From positions 1 to 41,104 of the forward strand of contig CABPYL010000029.1 of assembly GCA_902461565.1 (NCBI GenBank): a stretch of DNA of 41,104 bases, given 5' to 3'. Positions 8,201 to 15,715 of the stretch are shown here, in pieces; the stretch's first letter is position 1, and each line of letters begins with the position of its first letter. Both the position numbers and the translations under genes were made by a program. Source of the DNA: an uncultured Porphyromonadaceae bacterium. GTDB lineage: Bacteria; Bacteroidota; Bacteroidia; Bacteroidales; Muribaculaceae. The notes beneath the pieces are model-generated. The model had not been told where the DNA came from, searched no databases, and was given only the letters and a program-made list of their open reading frames with translations.

Positions 8201-9001
8201 TTATACCTCCAGCGGATTCTTGCCAATATAGGCCAGGATACCGCCGTCGACGTAAAGTATATGTCCGTTCACAAAGTTGGAAGCATCAGACGCCAGGAAT
8301 ACTGCCGGACCCATAAGGTCTTCGGGAGTACCCCAGCGACCCGCCGGAGTTTTCGAAACAATGAACTGGTCGAAAGGATGGCGGCTGCCGTCGGCCTGGC
8401 GTTCGCGCAAAGGTGCCGTCTGAGGCGTTGCGATATAACCAGGGCCTATACCGTTGCACTGGATGTTGGCCCCACCGTATTCAGAGCATATATTGCGCGT
8501 AAGCATCTTCAGACCACCCTTTGCGGCGGCATATGCGCTAACGGTCTCACGGCCGAGTTCGCTCATCATAGAGCATATATTGATGATTTTGCCGTGTCCC
8601 TTCTTGATCATACCGGGAATAACAGCCTTTGCGCAGATAAACGGGGCCACAAGATCAATATCGACAACCAGGCGGAAATCGTCGCAGCTCATTTCGGTCA
8701 TGGGAATACGCTTGATTATACCTGCGTTGTTAACAAGAATATCTACGCCGCCCATATTGGCTTCGATGTCAGCAATCATAGCCTGTACTCCGGCTTCGTC
8801 GGTAACGTCGCACATATAGCCTTTGGCGTCTATTCCGGCTTCCTTGTAGTTGGCGATACCCATATCCATAGCAGACTGAGTATTACAGTTATAAACGATT
8901 TTTGCGCCTGCATCATGGAGCGCTTTTGCGATTGCAAAACCGATGCCGTAGACACCGCCTGTAACGAGGGCGACCTTGCCCTCAAGTGAGAAGTTTATCA
9001 T
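8201..9001 (-). CDS. kduD: 2-dehydro-3-deoxy-D-gluconate 5-dehydrogenase
   Basis: KduD (EC 1.1.1.127) is a cytoplasmic short-chain dehydrogenase that reduces 3-deoxy-D-glycero-2,5-hexodiulosonate to KDG with NAD(P)H. The 266-aa sequence has the cofactor motif TGGVYGIG (residues 14-21), NNAG (91-94), and the catalytic Ser144, Tyr157 and Lys161 (SAYAAAKGG). The C-terminal YVDGGILAYIG is typical of KduD. There is no signal peptide (MINFSLEGKVALVTGG), in contrast with kduI. It is the first gene of the uronate half of the operon. Its upstream neighbour, the GH105-DUF2264 gene, is now separated from it by an insertion sequence; before that insertion the gap was 27 bases. There is no clear Shine-Dalgarno sequence, as is usual in this phylum. 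Confidence 0.96.
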   Translation of the reverse strand: MINFSLEGKVALVTGGVYGIGFAIAKALHDAGAKIVYNCNTQSAMDMGIANYKEAGIDAKGYMCDVTDEAGVQAMIADIEANMGGVDILVNNAGIIKRIPMTEMSCDDFRLVVDIDLVAPFICAKAVIPGMIKKGHGKIINICSMMSELGRETVSAYAAAKGGLKMLTRNICSEYGGANIQCNGIGPGYIATPQTAPLRERQADGSRHPFDQFIVSKTPAGRWGTPEDLMGPAVFLASDASNFVNGHILYVDGGILAYIGKNPLEV

Positions 9002-9016
9002 AATGATGTTGGATTT

Positions 9017-9021
9017 ATGTT
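9017..9021. repeat. Target-site duplication, left copy (ATGTT)
   Basis: ATGTT lies directly outside the left inverted repeat, and the same five bases lie directly outside the right one (10058-10062). The neighbouring base allows the repeat boundary to be drawn one base further out, so the duplication could also be read as three bases. Confidence 0.75.
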
Positions 9022-9041
9022 AACGTGAGTTCGACGAAAAT
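9022..9041 (+). repeat. Left terminal inverted repeat of the IS
   Basis: AACGTGAGTTCGACGAAAAT matches the reverse complement of 10038-10057 at all 20 positions. Confidence 0.93.
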
Positions 9042-9065
9042 TAAGTAATTGAAAATTTGGTGATT

Positions 9066-9121
9066 AGCGATAAGAGTATTAAATTTATAGTGTTGAAATA
9101 CAAAAAAATACCCTTATCGCT
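9066..9121 (+). other. Hairpin in the IS leader abutting the transposase start
   Basis: AGCGATAAG (9066-9074) pairs perfectly with CTTATCGCT (9113-9121), and GTATT (9076-9080) with AATAC (9107-9111), leaving one mismatch in a 15-bp stem. The right arm ends at the base before the transposase ATG at 9122. The structure could limit translation of the transposase from outside transcripts, as known for other IS families, or the two arms could be protein-binding sites inside the element. Function is inferred. Confidence 0.6.
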
Positions 9122-10035
9122 ATGCTTACCGATGACAAAATTACAGAAATATTCGTAATGGCAGATGAATTCTGCAAAGTTTTTGATGCCATGCTCCGTC
9201 GCAGAGGCCTCTCGGAGCCCCGTAATGACCGAAAACGGGATTATCACAGAGACTGCCGCATGTCGCAGGCTGAGATTATGGTTATAATGATTATGTTCCA
9301 CAGCTCCAATCATAAATGTCTCAAACATTTTTATCTCAATGAGATATGCGTCAGATACCGCCATCTTTTTCCCGATACAGTATCATACGGGAGATTTACG
9401 GAACTGGAAAAATCCATAGTGGTACATTTCGTCATATTCGTAAAGAAATGTCTGCTTGGCAAATATACCGGAATCAGCTTCGTGGACAGCTCTCTGCTGC
9501 GAGTGTGCCGCAACCAGCGATCCACATGCACAAGGTTTTCAAGGGGCTGCCACAACGCGGCAAATGCTCTTTAGGATGGTTCTACGGCTTTAAGCTGCAT
9601 CTGATTTGCAATGACAAAGGAGAGATACTGAACTTCATGATAACACCCGGCGATGTCGATGACCGTGAGCCTCTGAAAATAAAATCTTTCGTAGAATTCA
9701 TTTATGGCAAACTTGTCGGAGACAAGGGCTATATCGGCAAAAACCTGTTCGGCAAACTCTTCATTGACGGCATACAGCTGATAACCAAACTTAAAAACAA
9801 CATGAAAGGTGGAATCAGGCCTATGTATGACAGGATATTGCTCCGCAAGAGAGCGGTAATCGAAACTATCAATGACGAGCTGAAAAATATCGCTCAGATT
9901 GAACACTCCCGACATCGTTCCTTTACGAATTTTGTCGTGAATCTCATCGGAGGGATTGCGGCATACTGTCTTTTCCCTAAGAAACCGATGATTAATCTTG
10001 AAAGAGTGTACGATAATCAACTGATACTCTTTTAA
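9122..10035 (+). pseudogene. IS982-family transposase, frameshifted
   Basis: This is a DDE transposase split over two frames. The first frame (9122-9574) starts MLTDDKITEIFVMADEFCK and reaches FVDSSLLRVCRNQR, which holds the first catalytic Asp. The protein then continues in the frame that ends at 10035, from IHMHKVFKGLPQRGK onward, with GDKGYIGKNLFG (second Asp) and KRAVIETINDELKN (catalytic Glu). The join is at 9518-9523 (CGATCC), where one base appears to be missing compared with the family sequence NQRIHxHKVFKG. There is no slippery A-run at the site, and IS982 members as I know them use a single frame. So I read this as a one-base deletion or a sequencing error, not programmed frameshifting. 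All three catalytic residues are still encoded, so a single-base repair would restore the protein. Confidence 0.85.
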
Positions 10036-10037
10036 TT

Positions 10038-10057
10038 ATTTTCGTCGAACTCACGTT
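10038..10057 (-). repeat. Right terminal inverted repeat of the IS
   Basis: This is the perfect 20-bp reverse complement of 9022-9041. It starts two bases after the last base of the transposase gene. Confidence 0.93.
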
Positions 10058-10062
10058 ATGTT
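10058..10062. repeat. Target-site duplication, right copy (ATGTT)
   Basis: ATGTT matches 9017-9021 on the other side of the element. Confidence 0.75.
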
Positions 10063-10069
10063 AGAACTG

Positions 10070-12382
10070 TCAGAATAAATCGTAAGTGCGTATCACGTCC
10101 TTCCACTGATGGTCCTTGGGGAAGGGATCGCCGTTCCAGGCTTTCTGCTGCGTGCAGGGCTGCGCGGCGTCGCTCCAGAAAGGATGCGTTGCCGGCAAGC
10201 CGAGAGGCATGAAAGCCAGAGAAGTCATATAAAGCGAACCGTTATTGGTATACCAGTCTGCCACATTGGGCTGACGTCCTGCGAAGCCTATGGTAAGGTA
10301 GCCTTTCTCGTTGAAGTTCTCCTTGCCGTCGAACATTCTGTGCATCACGGATGTGAGAGCTGCGCGTGCCTGACCGTTGGTTATGCCAGCGGGCAGTTTT
10401 CCGTACCAAGCCATTAGAGCAAGAGGTTGCAAAGTGGCCATGCGGTAAGGTATCGAACGGCCGAAAACGGGGAAGGAGCCTTCGGGCGAGATGAAGCGTT
10501 CGAGCACAATGGCATATTTCTGGGTGCGTGTGAGGGCTCGGTCATAATATTTGCCGTAGTCGATACGAGTACGGCGTCCGGCATCGCGCATGGTAGCGAG
10601 TGTTTCAAGATACATGGGATGGAACACATAGCTGCTGTAATAGTCGAATGCGAACACAGGACCGTCAGAGTACCATCCGTCGCCTGTATACCATTCTTCC
10701 ATCTTGCGAGCGGCAGAATTAATGCGGTATTCATCGCAGGGAGCACCTGCTTTGCAAAGGAGGCTTTCAATTGTCGAAGAGAAAAGAAGCCAGTTGGTAT
10801 AGGGAGGATCGATGCGGCGTATAAGTGTAAATTCCTCTATATAACGGTCCTTGGTCTGTTGGTCGAGTGGCTTCCACAGCGCATCCCATGCACGCAGGAA
10901 CGACTCGGCTATATATGCAGCATCCACAAGAGGCTGCCCTTCCTTACGCCACAGGAGATAGTCTGGCGACTGCGGGTCTACCGCATTCTTGTAAGATTTC
11001 AGGGCGAGTTCGCGCAGTTTTGCACGACGCGCGCCTTCGGCGGTACCGTCGTCGGGCAATGCCAACCAAGGCGCAATACCGGCCATCAGGCGACCGAAAG
11101 CCTCCATGTATGTAACGCGCTTGTCGCGTCCGTCCCAATTGGGACTGACCTCCACAAGCATGTTTTTCTGCAAAGTGCCGTTGGCCATCTCGCTAAGCAC
11201 AGGATATGCCATGTTATAGGCGAGTTCGCTCCAATAGGCACGATCCGCGTTGTCGTTTTTTTCGAGATGTCGGACATACTCGCATGCCGCCAGCAGGAAA
11301 GCGCCGGTACCGAAATTGGAAGTAGAGTTTTTATCTACCACCTGACCGGGAATGGCTTTCTCGCCGATAGGCTGAACATACCCTACCGAACCGTCTTTCT
11401 GCAGCGCGGTATTCTTTAAATAATTCCAGCCTTTAAGAGCCGTATCGAGATATTTGGAATCTTTGAGATATCCGTTGTTCATGCCCCACAACAGGCCATA
11501 GGTAAAGAACGCTGTGCCGCTTGTCTCGGGACCAGGCGCATGTTCGGGGTCCATCATAGAACGTGTCCAGTAGCCTTCGGGCTGTTGTATGGCTACGACG
11601 GCGTCAGCCATTTTCACAAATTTGTCCTCGAAAAATTTACGATTGCTGTAATCGGCAGGAAGGTCTTTAAGAACCTTAGCGAGGCCCGCAAGCACCCAAC
11701 CGTCGCCGCGTGCCCAGAAATCCTTCTTTTCGTTCACGCTCTTATGTTTGGGCCATACATATTTGGCATCTCGGTAGTACAGGCCCTCGTCTGCGTCGTA
11801 CATGATGCTGTCGCTCACCTGAACGTACTCGTACAGCTTATCCAGATATTGTTTGTTACCTGTTATGTTGTATAATTTGGTCATGACAGGCATAACCATA
11901 TACAACCCGTCGGCCCACCACCAATAATCGTTCTGTGGAGTTGACATTTCATATTCCATAACCTCGCGTGCACGGCGGATACGGCTGTCGTCCGGCAGGA
12001 TATTGTACAGGTCTGCATAGGTCTGAAAACATATCTGCCAGTCGCCGAAAAGAACATGCTCGGGCGTCTCGCCATAGTTATATTTCCACTTGCTGCGATC
12101 ATTACTTGTAGCTCCGCACCAATTGTTATGCTCGGCCCATTTTTGAGAATAGTCGAGCCATTTGGTATTACCCGTAAGGGCATAAGCTTCCATGTTGCCG
12201 GTATGGTAGGCGGCATTGTCCCAGAACGGGTTATGTTCGGGGGTATGTGTAGCCTGCCAGTGATCGTTCACTTTTTCGATAATCTTGCGTACCTTCTGAG
12301 CCTCGTTGGGTGCAGCGGCAACCTGTGCTCCGGTAAACAGGAGCGTGGCGGCTGTGAATAAATGTATAATGCTGGTTTTCAT
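10070..12382 (-). CDS. GH105 unsaturated glucuronyl hydrolase fused to DUF2264 domain
   Basis: This secreted two-domain protein (770 aa) has a signal peptide at about residues 1-24 (LLFTGAQVAAAPNEAQ). Residues of about 28-375 are a GH105 alpha/alpha barrel, which hydrates the double bond of 4,5-unsaturated uronates and so releases them. The family's two Asp residues are visible as Asp114 (LFGDWQ) and Asp158 (WWWADGLYMVMP). The barrel's RGDGWVLAGL and GTAFFTYGLLWG segments also fit. Residues of about 385-770 are a DUF2264 domain, a second helical barrel (SPNWDGRDKRVTYMEAFGRL, FDYYSSYVFHPMYLE). I believe DUF2264 corresponds to CAZy GH154, which includes a beta-glucuronidase of an arabinogalactan locus in B. 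thetaiotaomicron, but I could not check this. It is 4 bases downstream of the GH43-GH35 gene. The original next gene, kduD, is now behind an IS. Confidence 0.92.
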   Translation of the reverse strand: MKTSIIHLFTAATLLFTGAQVAAAPNEAQKVRKIIEKVNDHWQATHTPEHNPFWDNAAYHTGNMEAYALTGNTKWLDYSQKWAEHNNWCGATSNDRSKWKYNYGETPEHVLFGDWQICFQTYADLYNILPDDSRIRRAREVMEYEMSTPQNDYWWWADGLYMVMPVMTKLYNITGNKQYLDKLYEYVQVSDSIMYDADEGLYYRDAKYVWPKHKSVNEKKDFWARGDGWVLAGLAKVLKDLPADYSNRKFFEDKFVKMADAVVAIQQPEGYWTRSMMDPEHAPGPETSGTAFFTYGLLWGMNNGYLKDSKYLDTALKGWNYLKNTALQKDGSVGYVQPIGEKAIPGQVVDKNSTSNFGTGAFLLAACEYVRHLEKNDNADRAYWSELAYNMAYPVLSEMANGTLQKNMLVEVSPNWDGRDKRVTYMEAFGRLMAGIAPWLALPDDGTAEGARRAKLRELALKSYKNAVDPQSPDYLLWRKEGQPLVDAAYIAESFLRAWDALWKPLDQQTKDRYIEEFTLIRRIDPPYTNWLLFSSTIESLLCKAGAPCDEYRINSAARKMEEWYTGDGWYSDGPVFAFDYYSSYVFHPMYLETLATMRDAGRRTRIDYGKYYDRALTRTQKYAIVLERFISPEGSFPVFGRSIPYRMATLQPLALMAWYGKLPAGITNGQARAALTSVMHRMFDGKENFNEKGYLTIGFAGRQPNVADWYTNNGSLYMTSLAFMPLGLPATHPFWSDAAQPCTQQKAWNGDPFPKDHQWKDVIRTYDLF

Positions 12383-12386
12383 TGTA

Positions 12387-15300
12387 TCAGTACTTAAAGT
12401 TGTCGGTTCTTACATAAATTCTGTAGTTGCCGATGGCACCGGGCACTTCGGCTTCCATGCGCGGCAGATACTGGAAGCCAGAAAGCTCACGTTCCGAACC
12501 GAGGTCGATAACGACGGTGTGCGGGAACTTGGCTCCGGGAGCTGTCTGCCAATATGTTGATTCCTGAAGATCGAAAGTCTTGTCGGCGGAGCGGTTCACA
12601 CCCTCGGTATCCTCGCTGTCGGCGTACATCACAACCCAGGGTTCGCGCGACAGGCGCTCGCCTTTGCCGTCGAGCAGATACATCTCGGCGATAGCGGCTA
12701 TATCCTTGCCGTTGATGGCATCAAGGGCTTCTACGCATACGTAGCGGCCTCGTACCGGCCCAGCAAACCTTACTTCCTGCCAGCCGTTGCCAGGTTTGAA
12801 TTTGCCTGCAGCAACAGGTTTCTCACCCGCGAGACTGAGTTCCTGACCGGACTCACGATGAACGGCACGCTTCTTTACAAGGAGCTGGTCGAGTTTGGGT
12901 TCTTTGAGGCCTTCGCCCTTCGGCTCTTTCGGACCAACTATATCGAACACAACAATCTCGTTCTCGCCTTTCTTAAGCCAGCATCCAGGCATATAGAGCG
13001 TTTGCTGGGGACCGATTTTCCAGATTCGACCCATTGGATGACCGTTAACGTAAACAAGGCCTTTGCCCCATGTCTCGAAGTTGAGGAATGTATCGGAAGG
13101 TTTCTTCACATTAAAGACTGCGCGGTAAGCTCCTATAGGATATCTGCCATCAGTCTTGTCGGCAGCCTCTAACGGACGGTATTTCATGCCGGTGTATGTG
13201 CTGTATTCGTCCTCTATATTGTAAACCTGCCAATTCTTGAGGTCGCAGACAAATTCATGTCCGTCATTATCAACAGTTACGGTAACGTTATCGGTTATAC
13301 CCTTGAAGTCCTTTATCGCTCGGCCGAAGTTTATGCGGCCCATAGCCTCTACAAGGATATCGAGTTGCGCGCCCTTCTTGCATGCGGGAATAGTGATTTC
13401 TTTCTCGCCGTTGCGGCGGTCGAGGTTGCCGATATATTTTCCATCCACAAACACCTGGGCAAAGTCGTGAGGGTCGTTGACGGTGAGCAAAGCCGGTTTT
13501 ATAAGTTCAGGCAACGTAGTTCGGTAGAGTATTGAGCCGAAGCCCTGGTCATATTCTTCCATTGTCTTTATCGCTGCGTCATGTTTCGGCTCGGGAAGAT
13601 TGCTCCATAGGGGAGCCACTTCCTTAAAAGCGAACGCCGGAATCGAAATAGACTTTATGGATGCAGGCACAGCGGCCTGTTTTTTGCCGTCCATATATTC
13701 GGAGAGTGTCTTGCGGAGTTCCCAGTACTTGGGCGTGAGCTGACCGGACTCGCTGATAGGCGCATCGTAGTCGTAAGAAGTTATGTCGGGGGCGAAACCT
13801 GGTGAATTGGCACCTGCCCAATGTCCCCAGTTGGTGCCACCGTGGGTCATGTAGAGGCTGAAAGAGATGCCTTTGGAGAGCATTTCGTCTATACCGGCAA
13901 TCATGTCGGCGGCAGGACGCGTCTCGTGATTGGCGCCCCATTTGTCGAACCAGCCGCTCCAGAATTCGGAACACATCAGCGGACTTTCCGGACGCACTTC
14001 CTTCAGTTTGGCAAACTGCTGGTCGATATTCGCGCCGGTGCCGAAGTTCATTGTCCAAATAAGGTCTTCAAGACCGTTGTTAAGGAAATTCGACGACCAG
14101 TCGCACTGGAACAGTGTTACATCGTTTCCAAAATTCTTGCGAAGCATATCGCGGATAGCGGCAACATAGGATTTGTCTATGCCGTAGGATCCATATTCAT
14201 TCTCAACCTGAACCATTATAATAGGACCGCCGTCCGATATCGTCAGATCGCCCACCTGTCCAGCGACAGCTTTCTGGAATTTATCCACGCGATCGAGAAA
14301 ATAAGAATCGGACTCGCGCAGACGGATATCTTTTTTCTTAAGCAGCCACCAGGGCAGGCCGCCCATCTCCCATTCGGCGCATACATAAGGACCTGGGCGA
14401 AGGATAACCTTCATATCGTTATCCTGGCAAAGTTTTACGAATGCGCGTAGATCGTTCTGACCAGTAAAATCGAACTTGTCGGGCTTAGGCTCGTGCGAAT
14501 TCCAGAATGTATAGAGGCATATAGTGTTCATACCTAGCGCCTTGCACTGTTTGATGCGCTGGTCCCAGTATTCCCGCGGAATTCGGGGATAATGCAACTC
14601 GGCGGCTTTCACCACATAAGGCTCGCCATTAAGCAGGAAAGTGCCCTGCCCTGCCTCGAAACGCTTCTTATCCTTGTAGCCGTCGAGTGTTACTGTATCG
14701 CTCCAGGGAATGGCAGGCATGCTGCCCTCCCATACTATGGGGAGCCATACGTAACGGGAATTTTCAAGGTCGGTCTTGTTCCAACGGTCGAACATGGCGA
14801 GATAGCAATCCTCCTTTCCCTGCACAGGCTGCACGTATGTGCTCTGCGCATAGAAAGTCTTGTCGGCCTCAGGACCGCGGCAGGGGTCTCCCAAAACGGT
14901 CCAAGGACCCATTATCGAGTCAGCGACAGCCACCTGGGCTACATTAGGATCCCAACCGGAACAGCCGGACGTGAGCACATAGTATTTACCGTTACGCTTG
15001 AATACAGCCGGCGCTTCACGGCTCGCGCCAATGAAATTTCGTGTAAAACGTCCTGTCGGGCGCAGATAGTCGGCGGTAAGCTCGTTAATGTACATCGTCT
15101 GATTGTTCTCGGACGAGGCGAACTGATATGCTCTACCATCATCATCGACAAACACAGTCTGGTCGCGACTCATGGCGTTGTTAGGACGGAAAGAACCAAG
15201 ATACTTGAACGGTCCGGTCGGAGAATCGGCCACTGCGACACCGGCTGCCGCTTTGCCGTAGTCGGCACTCTCCACATGTGCCCACATCACAAATTTGCCT

Positions 15301-15692
15301 GTCTTGGGATTGTACACCACCTTGGGGCGCTCGAGAACTTTGGATTTGTGGAGGTCGCTGGAGGGGTCATCCTCGGCTTTGAGAACAACGCCCTCGAATT
15401 TCCAGTTTCGCAAGTCATCAGACGAATAGCAGCTGACGCCAGTAACATCGGTGCGGTAGCACTCCCACGTCGCCCATTCGGGCAGAATGGTTTCGCCTAT
15501 CTTGTATTCGCCATACAGATAATACTTGCCATTGTGATACAACATGCCTGCGCCGTGAGCATTGATTGGTTTGCCCGAGGTGTCGAGCCACTGCTCGCCC
15601 TGAACAAAGGGCAGTTGTCCCGGTTCCTTCGCAGATGTCGCGAAAGACGCAGCCATAAGGCTGACTAGAAATATTTTCCTTATGAATTTCAC
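12387..15692 (-). CDS. GH43-GH35-CBM32-like fusion (exo-galactanase-like plus beta-galactosidase)
   Basis: This secreted enzyme has about 1101 aa. I chose a GTG start at 15692 because it gives a compact signal peptide (MKFIRKIFLVSLMAASFATSA); a TTG at 15719 overlapping the previous stop (TTGA) would add nine residues and cannot be ruled out. The first in-frame ATG would cut the signal off. Residues of about 30-325 are a GH43 propeller of the exo-beta-1,3-galactanase-like type (PINAHGAGMLYHNGKYYLYG, then SREAPAVF). Residues of about 345-690 are a GH35 beta-galactosidase, with acid/base Glu499 in VQVENEYGSYG and nucleophile Glu576 in CSEFWSGWFDKWG. Jelly-roll domains follow (INFGRAI, LNFETWGKGLVYVNG). 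The last ~150 residues look like an F5/8 type C (CBM32) domain. The two activities would suit a beta-1,3-galactan with beta-1,6-galactose branches. Confidence 0.9.
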   Translation of the reverse strand: MKFIRKIFLVSLMAASFATSAKEPGQLPFVQGEQWLDTSGKPINAHGAGMLYHNGKYYLYGEYKIGETILPEWATWECYRTDVTGVSCYSSDDLRNWKFEGVVLKAEDDPSSDLHKSKVLERPKVVYNPKTGKFVMWAHVESADYGKAAAGVAVADSPTGPFKYLGSFRPNNAMSRDQTVFVDDDGRAYQFASSENNQTMYINELTADYLRPTGRFTRNFIGASREAPAVFKRNGKYYVLTSGCSGWDPNVAQVAVADSIMGPWTVLGDPCRGPEADKTFYAQSTYVQPVQGKEDCYLAMFDRWNKTDLENSRYVWLPIVWEGSMPAIPWSDTVTLDGYKDKKRFEAGQGTFLLNGEPYVVKAAELHYPRIPREYWDQRIKQCKALGMNTICLYTFWNSHEPKPDKFDFTGQNDLRAFVKLCQDNDMKVILRPGPYVCAEWEMGGLPWWLLKKKDIRLRESDSYFLDRVDKFQKAVAGQVGDLTISDGGPIIMVQVENEYGSYGIDKSYVAAIRDMLRKNFGNDVTLFQCDWSSNFLNNGLEDLIWTMNFGTGANIDQQFAKLKEVRPESPLMCSEFWSGWFDKWGANHETRPAADMIAGIDEMLSKGISFSLYMTHGGTNWGHWAGANSPGFAPDITSYDYDAPISESGQLTPKYWELRKTLSEYMDGKKQAAVPASIKSISIPAFAFKEVAPLWSNLPEPKHDAAIKTMEEYDQGFGSILYRTTLPELIKPALLTVNDPHDFAQVFVDGKYIGNLDRRNGEKEITIPACKKGAQLDILVEAMGRINFGRAIKDFKGITDNVTVTVDNDGHEFVCDLKNWQVYNIEDEYSTYTGMKYRPLEAADKTDGRYPIGAYRAVFNVKKPSDTFLNFETWGKGLVYVNGHPMGRIWKIGPQQTLYMPGCWLKKGENEIVVFDIVGPKEPKGEGLKEPKLDQLLVKKRAVHRESGQELSLAGEKPVAAGKFKPGNGWQEVRFAGPVRGRYVCVEALDAINGKDIAAIAEMYLLDGKGERLSREPWVVMYADSEDTEGVNRSADKTFDLQESTYWQTAPGAKFPHTVVIDLGSERELSGFQYLPRMEAEVPGAIGNYRIYVRTDNFKY

Positions 15693-15715
15693 GATATATG
15701 ATTGATTTTGTTGTT

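Larger units (their letters stand above)
9022..10057 (+). mobile_element. IS982-family insertion sequence (1036 bp)
   Basis: The element is bounded by perfect 20-bp inverted repeats AACGTGAGTTCGACGAAAAT (left 9022-9041; right 10038-10057, complementary strand) and by a 5-bp direct repeat ATGTT. It contains one transposase gene in two frames on the + strand, opposite to the surrounding operon. The transposase sequence is of the IS982 type (FVDS, GDKGYIGKNLFGKLF, RKRAVIETINDELKN). It sits between the GH105-DUF2264 gene and kduD, in what was a 27-bp intergenic gap, and breaks no coding sequence. Confidence 0.93.

Noticed and set aside
9510..9530. Programmed -1 frameshift in the transposase
   Set aside because: There is no slippery heptamer at the join, and the IS982 family as I know it uses one frame. 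A one-base deletion explains it more simply.
10427..11419. Long + strand open frame of 330 codons
   Set aside because: It lies wholly antisense to the GH105-DUF2264 gene, whose domains are well supported. Long shadows are common with this codon use.
14592..15668. Long + strand open frame of 358 codons
   Set aside because: It is antisense to the GH43 domain of the GH43-GH35 gene and has no recognisable motif.
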